Below are positions 17,918-27,034 of a DNA stretch of 58,932 nt, one piece after another (positions within the stretch are counted from its first letter, which is position 1; each line of letters starts with the position of its first letter). The stretch is from Paraburkholderia graminis C4D1M (lineage in GTDB: Bacteria > Pseudomonadota > Gammaproteobacteria > Burkholderiales > Burkholderiaceae). The position numbers and the translations under genes were made by a program. Location of the stretch: contig NZ_ABLD01000029.1 of NCBI RefSeq assembly GCF_000172415.1, positions 1 to 58,932 of the forward strand, read 5' to 3'. A model generated the notes under the pieces. The model was not told the origin of the DNA. It did no database searches and saw only the letters and a program-made list of their open reading frames with translations.

Positions 17918-18094
17918 ATGCTGAAGTGGGCGTTGGTCTTCGCCGTCATTGCCTTGATCGCCGGTCTTCTTGGCTTTACCGGCATCGCGGCGGGCGCGGC
18001 GGCAATTGCGAAGTTCCTGTTCGTCGTATTTGTGATTCTGTGCGTGGTGTTCCTCGTGCTCGGCTTTGTGGTGACGAAAAAAATTGTCGATTAG
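17918..18094 (+). CDS. DUF1328 small membrane protein (YtjA-like), copy 1
   Basis: 58 residues: two hydrophobic helices flanking the conserved GFTGIAAGAAAIAKFLF turn. A strong AGGAGG precedes the ATG. DUF1328 peptides are inner-membrane proteins of unknown function that often lie in stress-response clusters. It is followed 82 bases later by a paralogue. Confidence 0.93.
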   Translation: MLKWALVFAVIALIAGLLGFTGIAAGAAAIAKFLFVVFVILCVVFLVLGFVVTKKIVD

Positions 18095-18176
18095 CGCCGC
18101 TTGCATGTTTAGCGGCGCTTGAGGCAACGCCAGCGCACGAGAATTCACGCGGATACCAACAAGAAGGAGAGTCGCC

Positions 18177-18338
18177 ATGCTTCACTATGCCATCGTCTTT
18201 TTTGTTATCGCGATCATCGCAGCGGTGTTCGGTTTTACCGGAATCGCGGCGGGCGCGGCCGAAATCGCGAAGATTCTGTTCTATATTTTTCTGGTCGTGT
18301 TCGTGGTCACGCTGCTGCTCGGCGTGTTCCGAACGTAG
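18177..18338 (+). CDS. DUF1328 small membrane protein, copy 2
   Basis: 53 residues, a paralogue of the preceding gene with the same FGFTGIAAGAAEIAKILF core and a shorter C-terminus. AAGGAGA lies nine bases before the ATG. The tandem arrangement suggests duplication within one transcript ahead of the ferritin-like gene. Confidence 0.93.
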   Translation: MLHYAIVFFVIAIIAAVFGFTGIAAGAAEIAKILFYIFLVVFVVTLLLGVFRT

Positions 18339-18420
18339 ATCTGAGCACGACTCTAACGGCGCGTCGCGGGCATGGTCCGCGATGCGCCCATTCCCTCAAT
18401 ACGGATAAAGGAGAAACTCA

Positions 18421-18978
18421 ATGGCGAACACACCTGGCGCCCAGTCGAGCGACCCGTTCGTGATGGACATTCAAAAGATTCGCGACGACGCCCGCAAGCA
18501 CATGTCGGACGGACCCGTCACGCAAAGTTATGGCGCCGACCGCGAGACCGTGCTGAAGCTGCTCAACGACGCGCTCGCGACGGAGATCGTCTGCACGCTG
18601 CGTTACAAGCGGCATCACTTCATGGCGAAGGGCATCAACTCCGAGGCGGTGGCCGCCGAATTCGCGGAGCACGCAACGGAAGAGCAGGAGCACGCCGACC
18701 GCATCGCCGAGCGCATCGTGCAACTGGGCGGCGAGCCGGACTTCGCACCGGACGGCCTGAAAACGCGCGCGCATTCCGAGTACAAGGAAGGCGAGAATCT
18801 CACGGACATGATCCGCGAGAACCTGGTCGCCGAGCGCATTGCCATCGACACCTATCGCGAGATCATTCGCTATCTTGGCGAGAAGGACGTCACGACGCGG
18901 CGTCTGTTCGAAGAGATTCTCGCCGTCGAGGAAGAGCATGCGGACGACATGGCCGATCTGCTCGAGGGTCGCGAGTGA
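18421..18978 (+). CDS. Ferritin-like/bacterioferritin-type protein
   Basis: 185 residues forming a four-helix ferritin-like bundle. Metal-ligand motifs are visible: LNDALATEIVCTLRY (Glu in helix 1), EEQEHADRIAERI (ExxH, helix 2), ENLVAERIAIDTYREII (helix 3) and VEEEHADDMADLL (ExxH, helix 4). Such proteins store or detoxify iron and protect DNA or cells under oxidative stress. AAGGAG lies seven bases before the ATG. Neighbours (DUF1328 pair, two-component regulators) suggest stress induction. Confidence 0.88.
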   Translation: MANTPGAQSSDPFVMDIQKIRDDARKHMSDGPVTQSYGADRETVLKLLNDALATEIVCTLRYKRHHFMAKGINSEAVAAEFAEHATEEQEHADRIAERIVQLGGEPDFAPDGLKTRAHSEYKEGENLTDMIRENLVAERIAIDTYREIIRYLGEKDVTTRRLFEEILAVEEEHADDMADLLEGRE

Positions 18979-19105
18979 GTCGGCGCGGCTGTATGAGCTT
19001 GCGGCCGGCGGTAGTGGCCGCAACACAGCCGATAACGTCGAACGCCGGCGCGACGTCATTACAATGTCTGCTTTGGAGCGATTCCATCGTACGGACACCA
19101 AGCCG

Positions 19106-19738
19106 ATGATTCGAGTGTTGATAGCCGACGATCATGCGATCGTCCGAGGCGGTTTCAGACAGTTCGTCGCCGACGAGCCGGACATGTGCGTCGCCGCGGA
19201 AGCCGCCACCGGCGACGAGACCATCAGCCTCGTGCGCGAGCAGGCATTCGACGTCGTGCTGCTCGACATCGCGATGCCGGATAAAAACGGCATCGACACG
19301 CTGCGCGTCATCAAGCAGGTGCGCCCCGAGCAGGGCGTGCTGATCCTCTCCGGCTATCCGGAGAGCCAGTACGCGATCAACCTGCTGCGCGCGGGCGCGA
19401 ACGGTTATCTGAACAAGGACTGCGAGCCGGACGAGATCGTGCGGGCGATTCGCGCGGTGGCGCGAGGTCATCGCTATTTATCGGAGGCGGTGGCCGACAC
19501 GCTCGCCGACAATCTCGACAAGCCGGCGGCGGCGCGGCCGCACGAAGCGCTGTCCGAACGTGAGTTCCAGATCTTCTGCAAGCTCGCGGCGGGGCAGATT
19601 CCCACGCAGATTGCCGAAGAACTGCATTTGTCCGTGAAAACGGTGAGCACGTACCGGGCTCGCGTGCTCGAGAAGATGCGGCTGGCGAACAATGCCGATC
19701 TCACTTATTACGCGATCAAGAACGGCCTGATCGAATAA
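19106..19738 (+). CDS. LuxR/NarL-family response regulator
   Basis: 210 residues. The receiver domain (1 to about 120) starts IRVLIADDHAIVRGGF and contains the phospho-Asp in DVVLLDIAMPDKNG. The LuxR-type helix-turn-helix is LSEREFQIFCKLAAG...SVKTVSTYRARVLEKM. The ATG giving MIRVLIADD was chosen because it begins directly at the receiver strand; an upstream in-frame ATG at 19064 is possible. Its stop codon overlaps the start of the receiver-only gene by one base. The nearby NarX-like kinase is the likely partner. Confidence 0.93.
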   Translation: MIRVLIADDHAIVRGGFRQFVADEPDMCVAAEAATGDETISLVREQAFDVVLLDIAMPDKNGIDTLRVIKQVRPEQGVLILSGYPESQYAINLLRAGANGYLNKDCEPDEIVRAIRAVARGHRYLSEAVADTLADNLDKPAAARPHEALSEREFQIFCKLAAGQIPTQIAEELHLSVKTVSTYRARVLEKMRLANNADLTYYAIKNGLIE

Positions 19739-20187
19739 TGGACGATCGAGAGATGCCGATGAACAGCGAATCGAATACCGTTGCCGGATCAGCCAGTCAC
19801 GCGCCGTTGCGCGTGCTGCTTATCGAGGATTCGCCGCTGATCCGCCGCAGCCTGGTGGAAGCCATCGACGCGTCCGGTTCGCTGCAAGTGGCCGCGTATG
19901 CCGATTCCGCCGACGAAGCCATCGCGCTGCTTGGCGACGAAGCGTTCGACGCGGTGATCGTCGACCTGCAACTGAAGCGCGGTTCAGGCGTGCCCGTACT
20001 GGCTTATTTGCAGCGCGAAGGCTTGATCGACTCGGTGTTCGCGGCGGTGCTGACCAACCACGCGTTGCCTGCCTATCGCGAGCGTTGCGAGCAGTATGGC
20101 GTGCGCCACTTCTACGACAAGTCGTTCGAATTCGATCGCGTGATCGACGCGCTGCACGAATATGCGCTCGCGCGCAGCCACGGCTGA
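19738..20187 (+). CDS. Receiver-only response regulator
   Basis: 149 residues consisting of one receiver domain: RVLLIEDSPLIRRSL (acidic pocket), DAVIVDLQLKRGSG (phospho-Asp), AAVLTNHALP (switch Thr) and the Lys in HFYDKSFEFDRV. No output domain follows. The TAATG overlap with the upstream regulator implies translational coupling. A second in-frame ATG (19753) could be the real start. Single-domain regulators usually act by protein-protein contact or in phosphorelays. Confidence 0.88.
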   Translation: MDDREMPMNSESNTVAGSASHAPLRVLLIEDSPLIRRSLVEAIDASGSLQVAAYADSADEAIALLGDEAFDAVIVDLQLKRGSGVPVLAYLQREGLIDSVFAAVLTNHALPAYRERCEQYGVRHFYDKSFEFDRVIDALHEYALARSHG

Positions 20188-20214
20188 GCGCTCGCCGTGC
20201 AACAACAAGCGCAA

Positions 20215-21417
20215 TCAATCGTTTGCAGTACGAGCCTGCAGCGCCAGATGATTCCATGCGGCCAGGCCCGCGAACACCAGACCCGCGACGCTCACGCCGA
20301 CCCATCCGAACACCGGCCATACAGCGGCGCCCACAGCGGAACCGAGGGCTCCGCCGATGAAATACGCGACCATGTACACCGTATTCACGCGGCTGCGCGC
20401 ATCGGGCTTCAGCGCATAGATGCGCGACTGATTCGAAATCTGCGCGGCCTGCACGCCCACGTCGAGCACGATCACGCCGATCACGAGCCCCGCGATGCTC
20501 TTCGCGGAAAAGCCGAACACGACAAACGAAATCGCCACCAGCACGATGGACAGCGTGATGATCGCGCGTGGTCCGCGACGGTCGGCGAACTTGCCCGCGA
20601 GCGGCGCGGCGAGCGCGCCTGCCGCGCCGACGATGCCGAACAGGCCAGCGGCCTGCGGTCCGAGATGAAAGGGCGGCCCGGCCAATAGCAGCGCGAGCAC
20701 CGACCAGAAGATGCTGAATCCGGCGAAGAGCGCGGCGCCCGTCAGCGACGCTTCACGCAACGCGCGATGCTCGACGACCAGATGCCACATCGACACCAGC
20801 AGCTTGCCGTACGACAGCGTGGAAGTCGGCTTGCTCTTCGGCAGACGCAACACGATCACCACGGCAAGCGCAAGCAACGCGAGCACCGACGCCGCGAATA
20901 CCGCGCGCCAGCCGAAGTATTCCGCGACGAAGCCCGCTGCGGTTCGCGCGAGCAGAATGCCGAGCAGCAGGCCGCTCATCACCGTGCCCACCGCATGACC
21001 CCGCTGCGACGGCGGCGCGAGTTCGGCGGCGAACGGCACCGCCTGCTGCGCGATGGTGGCGAGCACGCCGATCGCGAGGCTCGCGGCAACCAGCACCGGC
21101 AGCGCCGGCGCGGCGGCGGCCACGACGAGCGCGATGCACATGCCCGCGGTTTGCAGCAGGATCAGTGCACGCCGGTCGAAGCGGTCACCGAGCGGCGCGA
21201 GCAACAGCATGCCGGCCGCGTAGCCGAGTTGCGTGACGGCGGGCACGACGCCGACCCACGACGCGCTTGCCGGAAACGACTGCCGGAAGTTGTCGAGCAG
21301 CGGCTGGTTGTAATAGATGTTCGCGACCGCGACACCGGCGATGGTGGCGAGCAGAAGCAGCAGGCCGCGCAGCGATGGATCGGCGGAAGCGGGGGCGGAC
21401 GCGTTGGACGTGGACAT
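20215..21417 (-). CDS. MFS transporter
   Basis: 400 residues with 12 predicted helices. The N-terminal motif VANIYYNQPLLDNF and the loop motif GDRFDRRALI between helices 2 and 3 place it in the major facilitator superfamily, near the YgaY/AraJ-type exporters. It probably exports small molecules by proton antiport. The ATG at MSTSNAS was chosen over an upstream ATG because the family starts close to the first helix. It converges with the receiver gene across 27 bases. Confidence 0.88.
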   Translation of the reverse strand: MSTSNASAPASADPSLRGLLLLLATIAGVAVANIYYNQPLLDNFRQSFPASASWVGVVPAVTQLGYAAGMLLLAPLGDRFDRRALILLQTAGMCIALVVAAAAPALPVLVAASLAIGVLATIAQQAVPFAAELAPPSQRGHAVGTVMSGLLLGILLARTAAGFVAEYFGWRAVFAASVLALLALAVVIVLRLPKSKPTSTLSYGKLLVSMWHLVVEHRALREASLTGAALFAGFSIFWSVLALLLAGPPFHLGPQAAGLFGIVGAAGALAAPLAGKFADRRGPRAIITLSIVLVAISFVVFGFSAKSIAGLVIGVIVLDVGVQAAQISNQSRIYALKPDARSRVNTVYMVAYFIGGALGSAVGAAVWPVFGWVGVSVAGLVFAGLAAWNHLALQARTAND

Positions 21418-21625
21418 GAGAGAGGGCGGTCGGCGGACCGGCCCATGCGCGGTCCTCAAGCGTGCCGATCATACCGGAGCGTATCGGATCGTGCTGACCC
21501 GCCGCCATTCGGATGCACGGCTCGTTTGTGACAAAACTGCGAGGTTTGATGCGGTGGGGTTCGTAGAATCGGCGGGCTATTTCTGCCCACGTCTTGCCCA
21601 TTTCTTGCCCACCTCGCACGATCCG

Positions 21626-22141
21626 ATGAAACAACGCACTGTGTGTCCGAGCCGACGTCACGCGCAAGCTGAGCTTGCGCCGCAGCGAATTGGCGGATGT
21701 CTGCTGGTCGCGCTAATTTGCCTTGCCGCGTGGGCGTTCGTCACCGCGATCGCGTTGCGCAATCCACTCGAAATGATGCTCGAATGGGAGTTGCTCGCCG
21801 TGTTCGTTCGCGCCGCGACGCATGGCTGGTATCGCGCGGTGATCGCGATGGTCGGCATGGACGTGGCGATCGGCGCGTTCATGGTCGCGGGCATCGGATG
21901 GTTCGCGCTGCTCGCGTGGCGCAGATCGGCGCGCTTGCCGCGGCACGTTCAGGCGTGGCTCGGCGCGATTCTCGCGATGCGAACTGGCGCGTATCTGCTG
22001 AGCGATTACATGACGCACGCAATCGGCATCGACATCGCGATTCCGTTCGATGGCCTGATGCAGGCGATCGTCGCGGCCGCGCTGGGCATACCCTATTTCC
22101 GCATGTCGCGGCGCGTGCGTCAGACCTTCGTGAACCGCTGA
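21626..22141 (+). CDS. DUF2569-like membrane protein
   Basis: 171 residues with four hydrophobic helices starting at GGCLLVALICLAAWAFV, a pattern matching DUF2569/YdgK-like proteins. The function is unknown. The longer upstream frame overlaps the MFS promoter region and has no hydrophobic or conserved content, so the ATG at 21626 was chosen, although its ribosome-binding site is poor. Confidence 0.7.
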   Translation: MKQRTVCPSRRHAQAELAPQRIGGCLLVALICLAAWAFVTAIALRNPLEMMLEWELLAVFVRAATHGWYRAVIAMVGMDVAIGAFMVAGIGWFALLAWRRSARLPRHVQAWLGAILAMRTGAYLLSDYMTHAIGIDIAIPFDGLMQAIVAAALGIPYFRMSRRVRQTFVNR

Positions 22142-22161
22142 GCTTTACACACAGTACGCAT

Positions 22162-22989
22162 TCAGTCGATCAACGCGCCTTCCGGCTCATAAAACGGATA
22201 CGGACCGTCGGCGGCATCGACATACGCATGATGCGTGACGATGCCCGTCGCCGGATCGTAGCGATGCAGCGCATACGCGGGCGGCTCCATCATGAATGCC
22301 GACGGTGCATCGTCGCGAAGATCGAGCGCGACCTGATGCGCGGGCGCCGGCACCGCGGACGCGATCGTGCCGCCAAAACGCACGAACATCGGCCGATGAA
22401 CGTGTCCGCAGATCACGCGCTCCACGTTCGGATAACGCGCGATCAATGCGGCGAGCTTGTCGGCGGCAAGCGGATCGAGCCGCAGCGCATCCATATGTCC
22501 GATGCCGCACGCAAACGGCGGATGATGCAGCGCGACCACCGTCGGCTTGCCGTTCGCCGCATCGAGTTGCGCGGCGAGCCACGAAAGCCGCGCGTCGCAC
22601 AGCGTACCTGCGCTTTGACCCGGCACCATCGAATCGAGTGCGATCAGCCGTAGCGGACCGATGTCGGCCGCGTACTGCACGAACTCATCGCCGCCGTGCA
22701 GTTCCGCGCGATCGGGAAACGCGGCGCGCAATGCGGCGCGGTCGTCGTGATTGCCGACGAGCAGAAAGTAGGGGATTTGAAGCGGCGCGAGCAGCGTTTT
22801 CAGGTGCTCGTACTGTTGCGGTTCGCCCTGATCGACGAGGTCGCCGGTCATGATGACGACGTCCGGCCGAGGGTCGAGCGCGTTCAGCGCGTCGACGCAG
22901 CGCGCGAAGTGCGCGGCCGTATCGACGCGGCGATAGGCGAGCGCGCCGGGCCGCTTGATATGCAGGTCGCTAATTTGAGCCAGCAGCAT
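22162..22989 (-). CDS. Metallophosphoesterase (CpdA/GpdQ-like phosphodiesterase)
   Basis: 275 residues with the full class III phosphodiesterase metal set: ISDLH (Asp8, His10), MTGDLVD (Asp50), VGNHDD (Asn80, His81), ALHHPP (His155) and CGHVH (His196, His198). The family hydrolyses phosphodiesters such as cAMP or glycerophosphodiesters with two divalent metals in the cytosol. It is the last gene of the LacI-ABC operon, 42 bases after the ATPase gene, which suggests that it processes the imported compound. Confidence 0.88.
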   Translation of the reverse strand: MLLAQISDLHIKRPGALAYRRVDTAAHFARCVDALNALDPRPDVVIMTGDLVDQGEPQQYEHLKTLLAPLQIPYFLLVGNHDDRAALRAAFPDRAELHGGDEFVQYAADIGPLRLIALDSMVPGQSAGTLCDARLSWLAAQLDAANGKPTVVALHHPPFACGIGHMDALRLDPLAADKLAALIARYPNVERVICGHVHRPMFVRFGGTIASAVPAPAHQVALDLRDDAPSAFMMEPPAYALHRYDPATGIVTHHAYVDAADGPYPFYEPEGALID

Positions 22990-23031
22990 GGGTAGTCCTT
23001 TGTGTTGCGCGCGGTTTAATGCGCGGCTTCG

Positions 23032-24102
23032 TTACGATAGCGCAATCAGCGCGTCGTGCCCGATCGAAATGCCGACCGGCGTGCCGCGCGCCAGTTCGAC
23101 GCGGCCCGCGACATCGACGAAGAGCGCATCGGGCGCGGCGCCGCTAATCGTCAAGCGCGTGCGCTCACCGAGAAACGCACTGCTTTCGATGAGGCCGCGC
23201 AACTGCGCGTGATCGGGATCGGCGAGGAATGCGTCTTCGGGGCGGAAGAAAATTTCGTGCGCCGAGTCCGACTGCGCCGATAGATCCCGATGCGCCGAAG
23301 GCAGCGGCACTGCGCCGCCGATGGTCGTCAGCATGCCGCCGCGCCGCTCGCCGGCAACGCGATTGATCGTGCCGACGAATTGCGCGACCGCGCGATTCGC
23401 AGGCCGATAGTAGATGTCGCGCGGCGTGCCGATCTGCTCGATACGCCCCGCGCTCATCACGACGATGCGGTCGCCGAGTTCCATCGCCTCCGCCTGGTCA
23501 TGCGTCACATACACGGTCGTGATGCCGAGGTCGCGCAGCAGCGCGTTCATCTCGCTGCGTAACGCGTCGCGCAGGCGCGCGTCGAGGGCGGTGAGCGGTT
23601 CGTCGAGCAGCAGCACGCGCGGCTCGACGGCGAGCGCGCGAGCAAGTGCGACGCGCTGACGCTGACCGCCCGACAGTTGATCGATCGGTTTATCGGCGTG
23701 GTCGGTCAGACGCATCATCGCGAGCAATTCGTCGATGCGTCGCCGTGCGGTTTCCGCAGGCACGCGCTTGATCTTCAGGCCATAGCCGATGTTGCCGCGC
23801 ACCGTCAGATTCGGAAACAGCGCATAGCTCTGGAACACCATGCCCACCTGGCGTTTTTCGATAGGCAGCGCGGTCACGTCGTCGTTGCCAAATGCGATGC
23901 GGCCTCCGGCGTCGGGCGTTTCGAGTCCGGCGATCATGCGCAGCGTGGTCGTCTTGCCGCAACCGGACGGCCCGAGCAGCACGAGCGTTTCGCCTGCTTC
24001 GATGCGCAGATCGACCGGTTCGAGCACACGTGTGCCGCGAAACGTTTTCGCGCACTGCGTCAGCGTGATAGGAATAGAAGCGGGAAAAGAAGCGAGTGTC
24101 AT
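23032..24102 (-). CDS. ABC importer ATP-binding protein (Pot/Phn/Afu type)
   Basis: 356 residues: Walker A GPSGCGKT (44-51), Q-loop FQSYALFP, signature LSGGQRQR (143-150), Walker B LLLDEP (164-169), a switch His in VTHD, and a C-terminal TOBE region. It is typical of ATPases for the putrescine/iron/2-aminoethylphosphonate importer group. The ATG start overlaps the stop of the permease gene (ATGA), showing translational coupling. Confidence 0.93.
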   Translation of the reverse strand: MTLASFPASIPITLTQCAKTFRGTRVLEPVDLRIEAGETLVLLGPSGCGKTTTLRMIAGLETPDAGGRIAFGNDDVTALPIEKRQVGMVFQSYALFPNLTVRGNIGYGLKIKRVPAETARRRIDELLAMMRLTDHADKPIDQLSGGQRQRVALARALAVEPRVLLLDEPLTALDARLRDALRSEMNALLRDLGITTVYVTHDQAEAMELGDRIVVMSAGRIEQIGTPRDIYYRPANRAVAQFVGTINRVAGERRGGMLTTIGGAVPLPSAHRDLSAQSDSAHEIFFRPEDAFLADPDHAQLRGLIESSAFLGERTRLTISGAAPDALFVDVAGRVELARGTPVGISIGHDALIALS

Positions 24103-25064
24103 GGCGTCGTGATGGACTTCGTAGCGGAAGCGGCGCCGCGTTTTTTCGCCGCGCTGCGCTGGCCGGTCGCATCGACGCCGAGCCATTGCATTGCGACGAG
24201 CAGCGGCATCGTCATGATGAAAAAGAGAATCGTGTAGGCGCTGCCGATTTCGATGCGCAACGACGCGTAGGTGTCGGCGAGACCGACCGGCAATGTCTTT
24301 GTGTCGGGCGTGTGCAGCATCCACGTCAGATTGAATTCGCCGATGGAAAGCGTGAGCACCGCGAGCGCGCCCGCGACGATGCCCGGCCTCGCATTAGGCA
24401 GCACGATGGTCAAGAACCGCTGCATGAAGCTCGCGCCGAGACTCGCCGCGCCTTCCTCGAGCGTGCGCAGATCGCTGCTCGCGCACACCGCGGCGACCGC
24501 GCGCACCATGAACGGCAGCGTGAACACCACATGCCCGACGACGATGAACGCAACGCTCATGCGAAACATCGTGAAGCCGCCATACACGACGAGCAGCGCC
24601 AGCGCGGACGCGAGCCCAGGCAGCGCGATCGGCAGCACAAGAAACTCTTCGATGACGCGCGACAGCCGCGTCTTGCTGCGCGCGAGCACGTAGCCCGCGG
24701 GCACGCCGGTCAACAGCGTAATGAAGAGCGTGGCCGCCGCGACTTCGAGCGAGAGAAACACCGAGCCGTGATACTGGGTCCACACCTCGCCGAGCCAGCG
24801 CAGCGTGAAGCCGCTCGAGATGCCCTTGAAGTAATTCACCGTGAGACCCGCGAGAATCGACATCACGACCGGCACGATCAGAAATGCGCACAGCAGCAGC
24901 GTGACGAGCCACTGGCCCGCCGCGAGCCATGCTCGGCTATCGGGCAAGCGCAGTCGCGAGCGCGGCTTTTTGCCGGCCGCAGCATGTGAAGAAACAGTGA
25001 TCGAATTCATGGAGAAGTCCTGCTTACCGTTTTCGCCGGCGTCATGTTCGACGACGGCGCTCAT
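24099..25064 (-). CDS. ABC importer permease 2
   Basis: 321 residues with six hydrophobic helices and the EAA loop EEGAASLGASFMQRFLTIVL, which docks to the ATPase. The start at MSAVVEHDAG was chosen because its ATG overlaps the stop of permease 1 (ATGA) and implies coupled translation; an internal ATG at 25010 (MNSITVSS) is the alternative. It ends in an ATGA overlap with the ATPase gene. Confidence 0.9.
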   Translation of the reverse strand: MSAVVEHDAGENGKQDFSMNSITVSSHAAAGKKPRSRLRLPDSRAWLAAGQWLVTLLLCAFLIVPVVMSILAGLTVNYFKGISSGFTLRWLGEVWTQYHGSVFLSLEVAAATLFITLLTGVPAGYVLARSKTRLSRVIEEFLVLPIALPGLASALALLVVYGGFTMFRMSVAFIVVGHVVFTLPFMVRAVAAVCASSDLRTLEEGAASLGASFMQRFLTIVLPNARPGIVAGALAVLTLSIGEFNLTWMLHTPDTKTLPVGLADTYASLRIEIGSAYTILFFIMTMPLLVAMQWLGVDATGQRSAAKKRGAASATKSITTP

Positions 25065-25885
25065 GCGCTCGCCGCCACAGCGGAACCGCTCACGCTGCGC
25101 GCCAATGCGAGCACGGCCCACGTGACGATGCCGAGCACGATCGAAAGTCCGGCCGCCGTGATCATGTTCGCGTTGAGCGTGAACTCGGTGTAGATGGTCA
25201 TCGGCAATACGTCGATGTCGGTGGCGAGCGTGAAGGCGGTGCCGAATGCGCCCATCGCGGTCGCGAAGCACACCGCGCCGGCCGCGATCAAACCGGGAGA
25301 GAGCGCGGGCAACACGACATCGCGCGTGATGCGCCACGGCGATGCGCCGAGCGAACGCGCGGCTTCCTCGAGCGACGCATCGAGCTTCGTCGCCGAGGCC
25401 ATCACCGTGACGATCACACGCGGAATCGAGAAGTACAGGTAGCCGAGAAAGAGACCGCTCATCGAGTACGCGAACACCCAGCGGTCGCCGGTGAGCTTGA
25501 GTGAAAGCGCGCCGATCAGCCCTTGCCGTCCCGCGAGCATGATGACCATGAAGCCGACCACGACGCCGGGAAACGCGAGCGGAAACGTCAGCAATGCGAG
25601 CAGCGTGCGCTTGAACGCGAACTCGCGGCGCGCGAGCAGCAAACCGGCGATCACCGAAAGCACCAGCGTTGCCGCCGTGACGGCTGCGGACAGCATGACC
25701 GTTGCGCCGAGGCTCGACATGTAGCGCGGATTCGTCAGCATCGCGCGATAGGTGGCGAACGCGTGGCCGTCGCCGCTCAGTTGCGCGAGCGCGCCCATCG
25801 GCAACAGCCAGAACGCGATGAAAACCGCGAGCGCCGGCGCGAGCAATGCAATGCGCCAGCGCAGCGGGAACGTGATGTCGTTCAA
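25061..25885 (-). CDS. ABC importer permease 1
   Basis: 274 residues, six hydrophobic helices, EAA motif EEAARSLGASPWRITRDVVL. The start is taken as TTG (25885), overlapping the binding-protein stop codon (TTGA), because the protein then begins a few residues before the first helix. The longer frame upstream lies inside the binding-protein gene. It pairs with permease 2 to form the membrane channel. Confidence 0.87.
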   Translation of the reverse strand: MNDITFPLRWRIALLAPALAVFIAFWLLPMGALAQLSGDGHAFATYRAMLTNPRYMSSLGATVMLSAAVTAATLVLSVIAGLLLARREFAFKRTLLALLTFPLAFPGVVVGFMVIMLAGRQGLIGALSLKLTGDRWVFAYSMSGLFLGYLYFSIPRVIVTVMASATKLDASLEEAARSLGASPWRITRDVVLPALSPGLIAAGAVCFATAMGAFGTAFTLATDIDVLPMTIYTEFTLNANMITAAGLSIVLGIVTWAVLALARSVSGSAVAASA

Positions 25886-26970
25886 TGCATCACCTGCAAA
25901 TAGCGTTCGCCGAAGCTCGCCTGCTTCTCGGCCATCTTGCCGAAGTCGACCGGTTTTGCGCGCGCATAGTCGCTGGCCGGCAGAAACTTCGCGGCGGTTT
26001 GCGCGCTCATCGCATTCGCGCGCACGGGACGCAGATACGCATCGGCCCACAGTTTCTGGCCTTCGTCGGAGAGTACGAAATCCAGCACCTTCTTGCCGTT
26101 CGCTTCGTGCGGGGCGCCCTTCACGAGGCTCATCACATACGGCACCGAGATCGTGCCTTCTTTCGGAATCACGAATTCGACGTTTGCATGGTCTTTATAT
26201 TTCGCGCGATAGGCGTCGAAATCGTAGTCGAGCAGAATTGGAATTTCGCCGGACATGACGCGCGCGTAGGCCGTTTGCTTCGGTACGATCGGCGCGTTGG
26301 CCTTCAATTTGCGGAACCAGTCGAGGCCCGGCTCGAAGTTCTCCAGCGTGCCGCCGAGCGCCTGATTCACCGCGACCGCGCCTGCATAGCCGACGAACGC
26401 GCTCGACGGGTCGAGGTAGCCGATCATGCCTTTGTACTCGGGCTTGAGCAGGTCGGCCCACGAGCGCGGCACCGGCTTGCCTTCGAGCGCGTCCTTGTTG
26501 ACGAAGAAGCCGAGCGTGCCCGAGTGAATCGTGAACCAGTAGCCTTGCGGGTCTTTCAGGTTCGCGGGAATGTCGTCCCAATGCGCGGGCTTGTACGGTT
26601 CGACCACGCCCTTGTCCTTCGCCTGGAATGCCGACGATACGCCGAGATACACGACGTCTGCGACGGGGCTTTTCTGCTCGGCCATCAACTGCGCAATCGA
26701 CTGGCCCGAGTTCTTGTTGTCGAACGGCACGCGGATGCCGGTCTTTTGCTGAATGGCCTTGATCTGGCTGGCCCAGTCGGCCCATTCCGGCGGACAGTTG
26801 TAGCAGATTGCGGTTTCGTCGGCGCGGGCCGTTTGCGGCGCGATGATGGCGAGCGCGGCGAGCGCGGCGCTTGCGAGCGCGCCCGCGCCGACAGCGAATG
26901 CCGTGGACTGCGCGAGGCGGCGCATCAGCGAGCTTGGCGGCGATGCAAGTCGAAGGGGAGAGCGGATCAC
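25882..26970 (-). CDS. ABC importer periplasmic substrate-binding protein
   Basis: 362 residues with an Ala-rich signal peptide ending TARADE, then a type II periplasmic-binding fold. Visible blocks are VPFDNKNSGQSIAQLMAEQ, YLDPSSAFVGYAGAVAVNQ and EIPILLDYDFDAYR. It belongs to the broad Fe3+/thiamine/putrescine/aminoethylphosphonate class, so the ligand is uncertain. An early CYNCPPEW carries two cysteines that may form a disulfide. The GTG at 26970 was chosen because GAGGA lies upstream; an ATG 15 codons further in (MRRLAQS) is possible. Confidence 0.88.
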   Translation of the reverse strand: MIRSPLRLASPPSSLMRRLAQSTAFAVGAGALASAALAALAIIAPQTARADETAICYNCPPEWADWASQIKAIQQKTGIRVPFDNKNSGQSIAQLMAEQKSPVADVVYLGVSSAFQAKDKGVVEPYKPAHWDDIPANLKDPQGYWFTIHSGTLGFFVNKDALEGKPVPRSWADLLKPEYKGMIGYLDPSSAFVGYAGAVAVNQALGGTLENFEPGLDWFRKLKANAPIVPKQTAYARVMSGEIPILLDYDFDAYRAKYKDHANVEFVIPKEGTISVPYVMSLVKGAPHEANGKKVLDFVLSDEGQKLWADAYLRPVRANAMSAQTAAKFLPASDYARAKPVDFGKMAEKQASFGERYLQVMH

Positions 26971-27011
26971 TGTAGTTGTCCTCACGAAAAAAGATGGCGG
27001 GTGGTTGGATC

Positions 27012-27025
27012 GCCTGTTTTCAGGC
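27012..27025 (-). other. Small hairpin between lacI-type gene and binding-protein gene
   Basis: GCCTG-TTTT-CAGGC in the 64-base gap. There is no T-run after it on the minus strand, so it is unlikely to terminate. It may tune expression between regulator and transporter. Confidence 0.35.
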
Positions 27026-27034
27026 AGTTGTTAT

